From: Flavobacterium enshiense
Lineage (GTDB): Bacteria > Bacteroidota > Bacteroidia > Flavobacteriales > Flavobacteriaceae
NCBI RefSeq assembly: GCF_022836875.1
Contig: NZ_CP090376.1
Location: 1,116,001-1,180,000 of the forward strand
Length of the DNA stretch: 64,000 bases
Direction: 5' to 3'
Made by a program: the position numbers and the translations under genes. The notes below the pieces were generated by a model, which ran no database searches, was not told the origin of the DNA, and saw nothing but the letters and a program-made list of their open reading frames with translations. The first letter of the stretch is position 1, and the number at the start of each line of letters is the position of its first letter. This document shows positions 16,757 to 28,000 of the stretch, one piece after another.

Positions 16757-17314
16757 GTGAGGGTTTTTCTTAAAAATAGCATAATTACATTGTTCACGGT
16801 ATTAGCCGTGACTGTGTTTTTTTCGTGCGAAAGTAATTTTAAGGAAGTAAAGCGGATAAATTCCGTTGCGTTTTCTCCATCCGGAGAAGCGGATAATGTT
16901 GATTTGAAGTACACGGATTCTGGAAAAATCAAAGCGATATTGGTCAGTCCCAAAATGTTGGATTATTCGAATGCCAAATATCCGTTTACCGAATTTCCTA
17001 AAGGGATCCATGTAACCCTTTACGACGATAATCAGAAACAAAGTTTTGTGGATGCTGATTATGCCATTACTTATGCGCGAACGGATATTATCGATTTGCA
17101 GGGTAATGTGAAGATTACTTCCAGTGATGGGAAGTTGCTACAGACAGATCAGTTGTATTACGATCAAAAAAATGAATGGTTCTTTACGGAGAAACATTTT
17201 AAGTATACCGATGAAGCCGGCGGTTATTTAGAAGGGCCGGGTGTTGATTTCAGTAGGGATTTCAAGGTTTTTAACATGCAGAACAGTAGGGGAGAAGTAA
17301 CTAAATTAGAATAA
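16757..17314 (+). CDS. lptC: LPS export protein LptC
   Basis: A 185-residue LptC-like protein that hands lipopolysaccharide from the LptBFG inner-membrane complex to LptA. The start is GTG at 16757: an in-frame stop at 16736 and no ATG in between leave this as the only good choice. The N-terminal segment is hydrophobic with a lipobox-like cysteine (VFFSC, C24), so it may be lipid-anchored instead of having the single transmembrane helix of E. coli LptC. The jellyroll strands contain DADYAITYARTDIIDLQGNV and the family's LLQTDQLYYDQK. Confidence 0.85.
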   Translation: MRVFLKNSIITLFTVLAVTVFFSCESNFKEVKRINSVAFSPSGEADNVDLKYTDSGKIKAILVSPKMLDYSNAKYPFTEFPKGIHVTLYDDNQKQSFVDADYAITYARTDIIDLQGNVKITSSDGKLLQTDQLYYDQKNEWFFTEKHFKYTDEAGGYLEGPGVDFSRDFKVFNMQNSRGEVTKLE

Positions 17315-17316
17315 AG

Positions 17317-17502
17317 ATGAAATTTTTACAATACATACATTACATGTATCTCATTATGGCAGTTTTATTTATTTATGATGGAATTGTCAGAGTGCAGAAT
17401 AATGAAAATTCAATATTGAGTTTTCTTTTTGCGGCAGCTGCCGTATTTATGTTTTTCTTTAGAAGGCGTTTTTCTGAAAAAATTAAAAATAACAACAAAT
17501 AA
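17317..17502 (+). CDS. small two-helix membrane protein
   Basis: A 61-residue protein with two membrane helices (about residues 7-23 and 33-49) and a basic tail (RRRFSEKIKNNNK). It starts 2 bases after the lptC stop, so it is translated with lptC. I do not recognise a family; co-transcription suggests a role with lptC or the foldase downstream. Confidence 0.7.
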   Translation: MKFLQYIHYMYLIMAVLFIYDGIVRVQNNENSILSFLFAAAAVFMFFFRRRFSEKIKNNNK

Positions 17503-17599
17503 TTCTAAAGTAAGGGGTAAAAAAATTTGCATACTATTTTATTATTTGATAGATAATTGTATTTTCGCCCACTGAATAAAAAATTTAACTAAAATAAAA

Positions 17600-19702
17600 A
17601 TGGCAGTTTTATCAAAAATTAGACAACGTTCCATATTGCTTATTGCGGTGATTGGGTTTTGTTTATTGGCATTCGTTGTTGGTGATGTAATCCAAAACGG
17701 AGGTTTTAGTCAAACCTCAAGAAATGTAGGGAGCGTAAACGGTGAGGATATTTCGGCTCAGGAATTTTTACAGAAAGTTTCCATGGCGGAGAAAAACGGC
17801 CAGGGAACGAGTAATACTCAGGCTGCAAATGGCGTTTGGGAACAAGAAGTAAAAAGAATCCTTTTAGAAGGTGAGTACGAAAAATTAGGTTTGAAAATTG
17901 GAAAAGACCAATTATTGAACGTAATGAAGCAAAATCCTAACTTTGCTCAAAATCCACAGTTTTTAAATTCTGCCGGAATTTTCGACATTAATAAATTCAA
18001 TGAATACTTAGCGACTATTAAAAGTTCTCAGCCGGAACAGTGGAATGCTTGGTTAGACTTTGAAAAACAAGTTGAGCAAATGGCTACTGAGCAGATGTAT
18101 ACAACCATGATCAAATCGGGATTGGTAACTACAAAAGTTGAGGCTAAAACGGCTTACGCTAATGAAAACAACAAAGTTGATTTTGATTATGTAACGGTTG
18201 CTTATTCTACAATTAAAGATGATCAGGTAAAAGTTTCTGATTCTGAAATCATGGATTTCATGAAAAAGAACGAGAAAAAATACAAGTCTGAAAATTCAAG
18301 AGATATCGAGTTCGTTTTCATCGAAAACAAACCTTCTGCAGCTGACGAAGCTGAAATGAAAACTACTATTAATGGTTTATTGTCAGGAAGAGTTGTTTAC
18401 AATGATAAAACTGGTAAAAACGATACATTACCTGGATTTAAAGCAGCTGTTAACGCAGAAGAGTTTGTAAATGCAAATTCAGATATCAAATATGATTCTT
18501 CATATATAGCTAAAAAAGATTTACCGTTAGAAAACCAAGAGCAGTTATTCAACTTGCCACAAGGTGAAGTTTTCGGTCCATACATTTACAATGGCCACTA
18601 CTGTTTATCTAAAATGTTAGGAAGACAATCAGGTTCTTCTGCAAAAGTTAGCCATATTTTACTATCTTATGAAGGAAGTAAAGCACCTGCTGCTGTTAAA
18701 CGCACTAAAGAAGAGGCAAAAGCAAAAGCAGATGAGTTATTGGCTCAGGTTAAAGCTAATCCGGGAAGCTTCCCAATGTTAGCGATGATGAATACAGATG
18801 ATACTGGTTCTAAACAAAACGGTGGATCTTATGATAACGTTACTAAAGGTCAGATGGTAAAACCATTTAATGATTTCTTATTCAATAATCCTGTTGGAGC
18901 AATGGGAATCGTTGAAACAGAATTCGGTTATCATGTTATTAAAGTTGACGCTAAATACGATGCAGTAAGATTAGCTACAGTGGCAAGAAAAATAGAGCCA
19001 TCTGAAACTACTGCAGATCAGATTTATACTCAAGCTACTAAATTTGAAGCTGATGCTAACGAAAAAGATTTCGCAACAGTTGCTAAAGAGGCTAAATTAA
19101 CTGTGAAACCGGCATCGGTGAAAGGTACAGATGAGTATCTTCCTGAAGTTGGTGCTCAAAGATCAGTTGTTACTTGGGCATTTAACAAAGACACTGAAGT
19201 AGGAGATGTTAAGAAATTTGACAACATGCAAGGACATATCATTGCTAGAGTTAAAGCTAAAAACGAAACTGGACTTATGTCAGTGGAGCAGGCAAAAACT
19301 ATGGTGGAGCCTATCTTGAAAAATAAAAAGAAAGCAGAATTAATCAAAGCTAAGATGGCAGGTTCTACGCTAGAGGCTGTAGCACAAAAATCGGGTGCAA
19401 CTATATCAAACGCTGTAGCAGTAGTTCTTGCTAATCCATCTATTCCAAACGCAGGTTACGAGCCAAAAGTTGTTGGTAAAGCATTTGGACTAGGTGCGGG
19501 TAAAACTTCTAAATTAATCGAAGGTGAAATGGGAGTTTTCATGATCAGAACAAAAGCAGTTGCTAATGCACCAGCTTTACCTGACTATACTACTTATGTA
19601 ACAAGACTTAAATCTCAAAGTCAAGGTTCGGCTTCCGGAAGAGCAGTTACGGCTCTTAAGAATGCTGCTACTATCGAAGATAACAGAGTAGAATTTCAAT
19701 AA
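17600..19702 (+). CDS. PpiD/SurA-like periplasmic peptidyl-prolyl isomerase
   Basis: A 700-residue inner-membrane-anchored foldase. Residues 12-32 form the anchor, residues about 35-200 match the SurA N-terminal chaperone domain, and a rotamase (PpiC) domain starts near residue 349 (AKVSHILLSYEG) and includes GGSYDNVTKGQMVKPFNDFLF and the FGYHVIKV strand. A second, divergent C-terminal half (about 460-700) follows. It helps fold outer-membrane and secreted proteins. A strong terminator follows. The codon pattern is more biased than in its neighbours, as expected for an abundant protein. Confidence 0.9.
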   Translation: MAVLSKIRQRSILLIAVIGFCLLAFVVGDVIQNGGFSQTSRNVGSVNGEDISAQEFLQKVSMAEKNGQGTSNTQAANGVWEQEVKRILLEGEYEKLGLKIGKDQLLNVMKQNPNFAQNPQFLNSAGIFDINKFNEYLATIKSSQPEQWNAWLDFEKQVEQMATEQMYTTMIKSGLVTTKVEAKTAYANENNKVDFDYVTVAYSTIKDDQVKVSDSEIMDFMKKNEKKYKSENSRDIEFVFIENKPSAADEAEMKTTINGLLSGRVVYNDKTGKNDTLPGFKAAVNAEEFVNANSDIKYDSSYIAKKDLPLENQEQLFNLPQGEVFGPYIYNGHYCLSKMLGRQSGSSAKVSHILLSYEGSKAPAAVKRTKEEAKAKADELLAQVKANPGSFPMLAMMNTDDTGSKQNGGSYDNVTKGQMVKPFNDFLFNNPVGAMGIVETEFGYHVIKVDAKYDAVRLATVARKIEPSETTADQIYTQATKFEADANEKDFATVAKEAKLTVKPASVKGTDEYLPEVGAQRSVVTWAFNKDTEVGDVKKFDNMQGHIIARVKAKNETGLMSVEQAKTMVEPILKNKKKAELIKAKMAGSTLEAVAQKSGATISNAVAVVLANPSIPNAGYEPKVVGKAFGLGAGKTSKLIEGEMGVFMIRTKAVANAPALPDYTTYVTRLKSQSQGSASGRAVTALKNAATIEDNRVEFQ

Positions 19703-19727
19703 GAAGAATTATTGATTGAATATAAAT

Positions 19728-19758
19728 AAAAAACGCTCCTTTTTAGGAGCGTTTTTTT
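19728..19758. terminator. terminator shared by ppiD-like gene and GHMP kinase
   Basis: Hairpin AAAAAACGCTCCT-TTTT-AGGAGCGTTTTTTT after the PpiD stop. The T run reaches the stop codon of the convergent GHMP kinase, and the A run on the other side lets it act in both directions. Confidence 0.85.
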
Positions 19759-20671
19759 ATTTTATCATATTTCTGTAAGGTACTACAATTGAAAAACCTT
19801 TTGTTTGAAAATATGGTGTGGGGTTTTCTTCAGATATCGCTAAGACAAAATCACCTCCCCAGGCTCCTAAACTTTTTACGGTGCCTGTAAAATCCGAAAA
19901 AAAGGCTTCTTTGACCGTTTGCATTTCCAGGACATGAGACATGGTTATTTCATGGAAATTGAGCGCTTCGGAAAACTCTAAAAGGCTTTCAGTGTTTATT
20001 ACGATGTTTGTAATTGCGTCTATTTTTTCAATTATTTTTGCCATTTGTGGCCTTTTCTTAGAGTAAAATGCTATGGCTTCTTTACTGTTCTGTTTCTGAT
20101 TTAAATACACAAAGTAAAGATTATCGGCGAAGGCAGGATTAAATTGAACTGGCGCTACTATAGGTTTATCGTTTTCCAGACAGTACAAAATTGGGGTGTC
20201 GTTTTGCGCACAGGCAATGTCATAACCGCTGCCTCCGAAACTTTTTCTCAACAGTTCAAAGGCGTCAATTTTTAGCCATTGGGCTATATTGTTAATCAGT
20301 GTGGAAGAAGTTCCCAGTCCCCAAAATCGTGGGAAAGTCAATTCGGTTACTATATTAAAACCTTCTGAATTATCCAGAAAGTCATTGTTTTGAAGATAAG
20401 CCTGATGTAGGATTTCAATCAGGGTATTTTTTATGCCTTGAGACGTATCAAAACTTGTTTTACGTTTTACATCATCAAATAAAATAGTGTCTTCAAACCA
20501 AATCGAACCGTCTGCATCAAAGCTCTTCCAGGAAATCATTTGGTTTTTCCCAGCTGAAACGTGAAGATATTGCCCTGATTTTGTAGGTAAAGCCAATGCC
20601 TTAGCGCCATCAAGAACCGAGTATTCTCCTGTTATTAGCAGTTTACCGTTACTGTAAAATGATTGTTTCAC
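19757..20671 (-). CDS. GYDIA family GHMP kinase
   Basis: A 304-residue small-molecule kinase of the GHMP superfamily. It has the N-terminal GKLLITGEYSVLDGA, the phosphate-binding loop WGLGTSSTLINN near residues 118-129, and the SGYDIACA motif near 147-154 that gives the family its name. It follows mvaA by 6 bases, so it likely acts in the mevalonate pathway, perhaps as the phosphomevalonate kinase step, but it is not an orthodox mevalonate kinase or decarboxylase. The substrate is not proven. Confidence 0.85.
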   Translation of the reverse strand: MKQSFYSNGKLLITGEYSVLDGAKALALPTKSGQYLHVSAGKNQMISWKSFDADGSIWFEDTILFDDVKRKTSFDTSQGIKNTLIEILHQAYLQNNDFLDNSEGFNIVTELTFPRFWGLGTSSTLINNIAQWLKIDAFELLRKSFGGSGYDIACAQNDTPILYCLENDKPIVAPVQFNPAFADNLYFVYLNQKQNSKEAIAFYSKKRPQMAKIIEKIDAITNIVINTESLLEFSEALNFHEITMSHVLEMQTVKEAFFSDFTGTVKSLGAWGGDFVLAISEENPTPYFQTKGFSIVVPYRNMIK

Positions 20672-20677
20672 AAATTA

Positions 20678-21994
20678 TTATTTTCTGATTTCTTCCAAAT
20701 AAGAAACTACTGCGGAATGGGAAACCGTATGTTTTTCAAAATGTTTTGTTACCTGTTTTCGCTCCTCCTCATTGGCATTAAACTGATTTAAAATATTCAT
20801 CAGGTGCATTTTCATATGTCCTGACTGGATTCCGGTTGTGGTCAATGAGCGCAAAGCGGCAAAATTTTGTGCCAGACCTGCAACAGCTACTATCTGCATT
20901 AATTCATGTGCAGAAGGGTTGCCGAGCATTTCCATCGACAGTTTTACAAGCGGATGCAGATTCGTCAGTCCGCCAACAGTTCCTAAAGCCAATGGGACTT
21001 CCATCCAAAAAGTAAAAACACCGTTTTCCACTTTGGCGTGCGAAAGACTTGAGTATTTTCCGTTTCTGGATGCATAGGCGTGTACGCCGGCTTCTACTGC
21101 TCTGAAATCGTTACCTGTGGCTAAAACGACAGCGTCAATTCCGTTCATGATGCCTTTGTTGTGTGTCACTGCGCGGAAAGGTTCTACTTCGGCAATTTGC
21201 ACTGCGCGTATAAATTTTTCGGCAAATTCTTCCTGTGAGATATGTTTGTCTTCTTTAAGTTCGGAGACCAGACAGGAAACTTCGGCTCTGACAATACAGT
21301 TAGGAACGTAGTTTGACAAAATACTCATTACGACCTGAATGTTTTTTTCCTCTTCAGATAATATTGCACTCTTTTGAGCCTCTTCTTTTAATGTTTTGGC
21401 AAATTGTTCCAGACAGGAATTGATAAAATTTGCGCCCATGCTGTCTTTGGTTTCAAAGGTTGCATGCAATTGGTAATAGTTTTCTAATTCAGATGTTTTG
21501 TCGCGTAGTTCAATATCTAAAATGCCACCGCCCCGTTTTTGCATGTTTTTGGTGAGGCTTTCAGTTTCACTGAAAAATTTAGGTTTGATTTCTTTTATGA
21601 ATTGATGCAGCGTTTCTTTATTTCCGTTGTAGATAAAATGAACCTGTCCTATTTTTTCAGAATTGATTACCGTAGCTTTAAATCCTCCACGATGCGACCA
21701 AAATTTTGCTGCCTTAGAAGCAGCAGCCACAACCGAACTTTCTTCTATGGCCATCGGGATGGTGTAGTTTTTTCCGTTGATTAAAAAATTGGGTGCCACA
21801 CCTAGCGGCAAATAAAAATTGGTAATAGTATTTTCAATGAATTCGTCATGCAGTTTTTGTAAATCGGCATCAGAATTCCAATATTTTTTTAAAATTTTTA
21901 TTGCTTCTGCCGGATTCGAAAAGTGTGTGTTTGCAATCCAATTTATTTTTTCGTCTTTCGATAGTTTCGAAAAACCGCTAACTGCTTTTGTCAT
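20678..21994 (-). CDS. mvaA: HMG-CoA reductase, class II
   Basis: A 438-residue reductase giving mevalonate from HMG-CoA. The class II (degradative-type) motifs are present: AIEESSVVAAASKAA (E84/E85), THNKGIMNG (K280), GNDFRAVEAG (D296) and GHMKMH (H393), which line up with the catalytic Glu, Lys, Asp and His of the Pseudomonas mevalonii enzyme. Although called degradative, in Bacteroidetes this class is used for isoprenoid synthesis. It is the first gene of a two-gene unit with the GYDIA kinase and has a -7 element at 22022-22029. Confidence 0.93.
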   Translation of the reverse strand: MTKAVSGFSKLSKDEKINWIANTHFSNPAEAIKILKKYWNSDADLQKLHDEFIENTITNFYLPLGVAPNFLINGKNYTIPMAIEESSVVAAASKAAKFWSHRGGFKATVINSEKIGQVHFIYNGNKETLHQFIKEIKPKFFSETESLTKNMQKRGGGILDIELRDKTSELENYYQLHATFETKDSMGANFINSCLEQFAKTLKEEAQKSAILSEEEKNIQVVMSILSNYVPNCIVRAEVSCLVSELKEDKHISQEEFAEKFIRAVQIAEVEPFRAVTHNKGIMNGIDAVVLATGNDFRAVEAGVHAYASRNGKYSSLSHAKVENGVFTFWMEVPLALGTVGGLTNLHPLVKLSMEMLGNPSAHELMQIVAVAGLAQNFAALRSLTTTGIQSGHMKMHLMNILNQFNANEEERKQVTKHFEKHTVSHSAVVSYLEEIRK

Positions 21995-22021
21995 TTTATT
22001 TCAGTTGAATACTTTTGAGTG

Positions 22022-22029
22022 CAAAGATA
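22022..22029 (-). promoter_or_regulatory. candidate -7 element for mvaA
   Basis: TATCTTTG on the minus strand, 27 bases before the mvaA ATG, in the 54-base gap after the sensor kinase stop. Confidence 0.5.
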
Positions 22030-22048
22030 CATTTTCAGGTATTATAAA

Positions 22049-25000
22049 TTAATTTTTCAATTCATTAGTCCATTTGAGAAGCGCATTTTCAAGTACCTTT
22101 CTTTCAATGGGTTTAGTTATATAGTCATTCATTCCCATCGATTTGCATAATTCTTCTTCACCTTCAATAATCCCGGCTGTTAGCGCAATAATAATGGACT
22201 CTTTGTCTCTCTTCCGAATTTTTTGAGTCGCTTCATATCCGTTCATTAACGGCATTTGGATATCCATCAGTATGATTTCCGGATGATGGAGTTCAAACTG
22301 TTTCACGGCTTCAATTCCATTCACCGCTTCTAAAATGATTGCATTAGGAATGATTTTCTGAATCAGCGTTTTTGAAAGCAACATATTGATTTTATTGTCC
22401 TCCACGATAAGTACTTTGTAGGTGGCGTCTATTACAATAGCGTCAGCGCCCTTTTCTTTTTGTGGATACGTTTCTTGTGTTTCTTTGTTGTTTATTTCGT
22501 TGAGGACATGTTGTAATACATGTATTTTAACTGGTTTTACAATCGGTTTTATGATCGTGTTTTTAGGGTATTTAATTTCTGTCGAATTTGAATTTTGCAT
22601 CAGAATGATTGGTTTTTCAAATTTTGATAGTTCATCAAGTCCCTTTTTTCCAATCAGTTCATAATCCGCCAAGAACAGATCGACTTCCGGGGTGTATTTA
22701 TAAGCATTCTGATAATTTTTATTGACAAGCGATGCGATGTTATAGTGGTTCATCATTCGTTGGATAACCTGGCAATTGCTTGCATTATCGTCTATCAATA
22801 AAATTTTGGATATTTTATTGTTTTCGAGTTCATTCAGTGAGCCGCACGGTTTTGCTTTTACTTCCAAATCAAAGAAGAATATGGTGCCTCCGGTTGGACG
22901 GTCTTTAATTTGGAGTCCGCTGTTCATTAAGCGCAACAGGCTTTCTGAAATTGGGATTCCAAGTCCTGTACCGCCATATTTTCGTGTTGTGGAGTTGTCT
23001 TCCTGTGAAAATGCCTCGAATATTTTCTTTTTATTTTGCGGACGAATTCCGATACCTGTATCTTTTACCGAGAACTTCATTCGGAATTGATCATCATGAA
23101 GCGGTTCGTGCTTGATTTCAAGTTCTATTTCTCCCTCCTGAGTAAATTTAATGGCGTTGGAAAGCAGGTTGATGAGAATTTGTTTCAGTCGGATTTCATC
23201 AATCCAAATAAGGCAAGGGATGTTTTCATCAATATTTACAATAAGATCGAGTTTCTTCTCGTGTGCGGAATATTTAACCATATCAACAATCTGATTGATA
23301 AGGTCGTGTAAATTGGTTTTCGTTATGTAAAGTTCTAGTTTTCCGGCTTCAATTTTGGAAAGATCCAGAATATCGTTTACTATTTCCAGCAGGGCATCGG
23401 CCGACTGGTTTACCGTCACCATGTATTGTTCCTGTACCGAAGTCAGATTTGATTTCAATAACAGATTACTGAAGCCGATGATGCCGTTTAATGGTGTTCG
23501 GATTTCGTGGCTCATGTTGGCCAGGAATTGCGTTTTTGCTTTGTTGGCTGCCTGCGCAACTTCCTTTTCCTTGATGGCTTCCTGCATCTTTCTTTTTTCC
23601 GTTGTCTCAATTATAACGCCTTCAAGTTGCGGTATTTCATTCTCAGTCGCGATAACTTCACCGTATTCGTCTATCCAAGCAATTTCTCCGCTTTTTTTAA
23701 CAAGGCGGCAGGAAATATGGAAAGGAACCCCATTTTTTACGGCATCGTCTATCTCTCTTCGAACCTGTTCTCTTTCCTCAGGGTGATACAATTCAAAGAT
23801 GTCTATTTTGCCCTCAAAAAATTCTTCTCTGGAATAGCCCGTCAATTTTTCAATTTCATCGTTCAGGAAGAGTTTGGTTCTCTCGGGATTGTATTTAACC
23901 ATATATACCGTTGCCGGAATATTGTTTGCTAATAAACGGAATTTTTCTTCACTTTCAGTTATGGCTTTTTCGTTATTGATTCGTTCAATTGTAGAGGCAA
24001 AGTTGTTGGTGAATGTCTGAAGGATGTTTATTTCATCTACTGCCCACTCTCTTTCCGTGATGCAGTCGTCGAAACCGATAAAACCATAAAGTACATTTTT
24101 TATGAACAGGGGTAAGATTAAGAAGGATTTTACGTTCTGATTTTCCAAAACGGTTTTAATTTCACCATCATTCATTGTTTTTACAATTGCCTGGTAAGGT
24201 TTGTTTTCAAAAAGGTCATTCGCAAATTTAGGGTATTCAGAAAGCGGGAAATTCTGTAGTTTATGATTCTCGAATTTATTGAATTCCGTGTTTCTTACCC
24301 ATTGCAAACGCTGGCTGATTCTATTTGTGGCGGTGTCATTTTCAAAGTAATACAATCGGTCTGCTTTTGTTGCCTCGCCGATATAACCCATAGATTTTTC
24401 GAAAATTTCATTTAAACTATTACTTTTTAACAGTTCTTCAGTCGTTTTTGAAATAGAGGACAGGAGCTCACTTTTGTAAACGATAAGTTCTTCAGCGCTT
24501 TTTCTTTTCAGGGTCTCAATGGCCAAGGCGATGATATCCGAAACGGTTCTGGCAAAATTGATGTCATCACTTGTCCAGTTTCTTATTTCCTTGGTGTTTT
24601 CATAGCAGGTGATCCCCTTCAGTTCTCCTGAAACATAAATTGGAAAATCCAGTAAAGACTTTATGTCATATTTATCGAAGTAGTTTCCTAGGAATTCAGC
24701 GGTAATAGGGTCGGTTTTAACATCCGAAGCTACAATAAACGGTTGGGTTTCTATGGCATCGAAATATCGAGGGAAGTCAGTTTTGTATAAGGAAATGTCA
24801 TTTGAAAAACAGTCGTTGTCCTTTTCATACATGCAAAACAGTTCGACCCCTTTTTCTGTTTTATTCCACAAGCTCACCCGGCTTATATCCAATGCCAATG
24901 AGGCCTCTTTAACAATATGCTGGATCAGTTTTTCCTGGCTTCCGTAAGTAAAGAAATTTAGTGTAGAGAGCTGATTCAACGTTTGATTTAGTAAGAGGTT

Positions 25001-28000
25001 TTTTTTCTGGCGCTGACTCTCCTCAATCTCAATTTTCTTTAGTTTGGTAATATCCCTTACGATTGCCGAATAACCTGTTATTTTTCCGTTTTCGTCTTTT
25101 TTTACGGTAACTTTCTGGGATACCCACATTTCTTCGCCATCGCTTTTTAAAATCGGGAACTCGATAATGTCAAAATCTGCTTGGTTTCCACTTTGTCTAA
25201 TGTAGAAATCTTCAATAGTCTTTGCGTGTTCAGGCTTGATAAGGGTTGAAAAATGCTTTCCGATGAAAAAATCCGTCGGGTAACCTAACGATTTTTCAGC
25301 AAATTGATTTACAAAAGTGAAAAATCCTTTTTTGTCAACCTCGAAGATAATATCGGAAGCAAACTGAACCAAATTTCGGTATTGCTCCTCCACCATTATT
25401 TTGCCTGTGATGTCCTGTCCGTTGGCAACAAAAAGGTTATCACTGTATTTTTGGTCGGTCCACTGGATGTATTTATAATCTCCATTTTTACATCTCAATT
25501 TTCGGGTATACAGTGAATCCGGAACATATACATCGTTGTAGTCAATATCTTGGAATTCGGTATCTTGTGTCAGTTTCCAGAAATTTTCTCCCATTACTTC
25601 TTTGGGTGTGTATCCTAAAATCTTTTCGATGGATTTTCCGCAGAAGGTAAGTTTTCCTTTTCTGTCTGTTGCTATGGTTAATGAGTTCGAGTTGTTGATA
25701 ATGCTGTTTGAAAACAAAAACTTGTCGTTATTGTTTAATATGGAAATACGTCTGGCATAATTAATAACCAAAACAATAAAGGAAGTGTTGATTAAGGTAA
25801 TAATTTGTTCTGTTTCCGAAGGGATATTGAAAAGTAAAATTAGAAGGGAGGTCAGTAGTGCAATCACAAAGGCTGTATATTGTTTTACATTTTTAAATGC
25901 GCTATATGAGAAAAATAAAATCAGTAGAAACTCAGTATAGGTGATTAAGTCGAAAGGTTGTGAAGCAATTTTAGTAATGACATGAATAGAATAGCTGACT
26001 AAAATCAGAATAAATAAAGGTCTGAGATATTTGTCAAGCAGAGAAGATCTTTTGGATATTATATAAAGGGAAATGAAGAGTAACCCTATGAATAGGTTAG
26101 CTATTAATTCAGAGTTAGACCGCTTTATAAAATAGAGATTTATGATTTCTGTGAGCGGAAAAATGATCCCTAAAAAGAAAAAGAAAGTCTGTATTTCTTT
26201 GTTGTCTTCGCCTTTTTCCGAAAAATTCTTGATAAAATCTTTGTTGTAGGTGGAAGCGCGGTCAAAGATTAATTTCATGAACAGCCCAATGAAACAAAAT
26301 ACCGGAAGCAGGAACCACCACTTAAAGTAATACGGTGTGTCAATCCTAAAGGTATAGGATACAGGGGAACTTTTTATATTTCCAAGGTTGTCGACTAATC
26401 TTACCTGAAAGGTATAAAATCCGTATTTTAAATTGGAATAGGTAACCTCATTGGATTTGGAAGGGCTCGACCAATTTTGATCCGTTCCTTTTAAAAGAAA
26501 AGAATACATTAGCTCCTCATCTTCTAAATAATTAACCACTCCAAAGGTAAACGTGAGTTGGTTTTCCTGCGGATTAAAGGTATAGCCTTGCCTTGGGATA
26601 TTAAACCAGTAGTTGTCGGTTTCATTTGAGTTTTTCCAGTTTTTTGATTGTTTGAAAACGTCGATATTGGTTATTTTTAATATCGGAGTGGATTTTGCCT
26701 TTGGCGTGTAGTTCGTTAAGTAGATGTAAAGGCCGTTGGCGGTCCCAAAAAACAGATTTCCATTGCTGTCCTGTGTTTGTGCCCTGGCATTGGTTTCCAA
26801 ACCAGTGAATCCGTTTTCCGAATTATAGTTTAAGATGTTTTTGATTGTTCCGTCTTCGTCAACTGTGATTTTTGAAATCCCAAGGTTATGTCCCGTATAA
26901 ATAGCCCCTTTTTTATCTGCCGAAAGCGTAAAAATAAATGTTGATGTAAGGCCATTTTTTGTGGTGTATTTTTTAACCTTTTTTTTGTTTACATAGTAAA
27001 GACCGTCGCCACTGGCAAACCAAAAATTACCAAAACTGTCTTTGCATGAGGTATTTATGGTTTTTCGGATAATTGGTTCAACGGAAAAAGTATTGGTTGT
27101 AGTTTCAGAAAGAAGGTATAGACCATTGTTTGTTCCTATGTACCATTGTTTTTCATTTAGAGGTTCCAGTGTGGTTACATTTTGGGATTGAAAAAGGTCG
27201 ATGGGTTTAATGAGATTCTCATTCTTGTCTAATAAAAGCAGTCCTTTTGAATAGCCTACAAAATATCGTTTTTGATTGTCCTGCCAGATGAATCTAATGG
27301 ATTTTTCTTCTGGGAGTTTTGCATTGACAGCCAAGGGAATGAGACCGCCTTCAGTAATTTTGAATAGCCCGTTAAGGGATCCGGCCAAAACTTCTTTTTT
27401 ATGATTTTCGTATAATGCTGTCGCTCTTTCGAGCTGTGGATATTTTCTTTTGAGTTTAAGGTCTCCGTTTTGGTTGGGCTCGAAATAAAAGACTCCCTCG
27501 CTAACCGTTCCCGTATAAATCCCTTTTTCTGTGTTTAGAATGGAAAATATATAAGGAGTATTTAATTCCGGGACATTATTGTAATTGTAGAAGATTTGCG
27601 AGTGTGTTCTGTACAATCCGGTGCCGTAAGTGCCAAGGTAGAGTTGACTGCTTTTGTCCTGAAACATGCACAATACATTTTCTCCCGTAAAACCGTTGGT
27701 ATTGTTTATAAAACTAAGGATATCTTTTTTGTACATGGCCAATCCTTGCTTTTTGTCTCCGGCCATCCAGACAAAACCACTTCTGCCAAGCAACATTTTT
27801 TTTATGAAAAAAGCTTCTTTGTTGGGAAGGACAATTTTGCTTTCTAATTGAGTATCATATGTGTCTTTTGCTAGGGAGGAGTGTCTCCAGACTTCACCTT
27901 TATGGTTTCCTATCAAGGCTTTGTCCTTGTCTGTGGATACAATGCAGGTGTATCCTGAAAACTGTTCGGGCTTAAATGGGCTTGCTGAATTGTTTTCAAT

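Noticed and set aside
23355..23786. Plus-strand 143-residue frame inside the hybrid kinase
   Set aside because: It lies wholly opposite the HisKA and PAS coding region, with no start signal or family resemblance.
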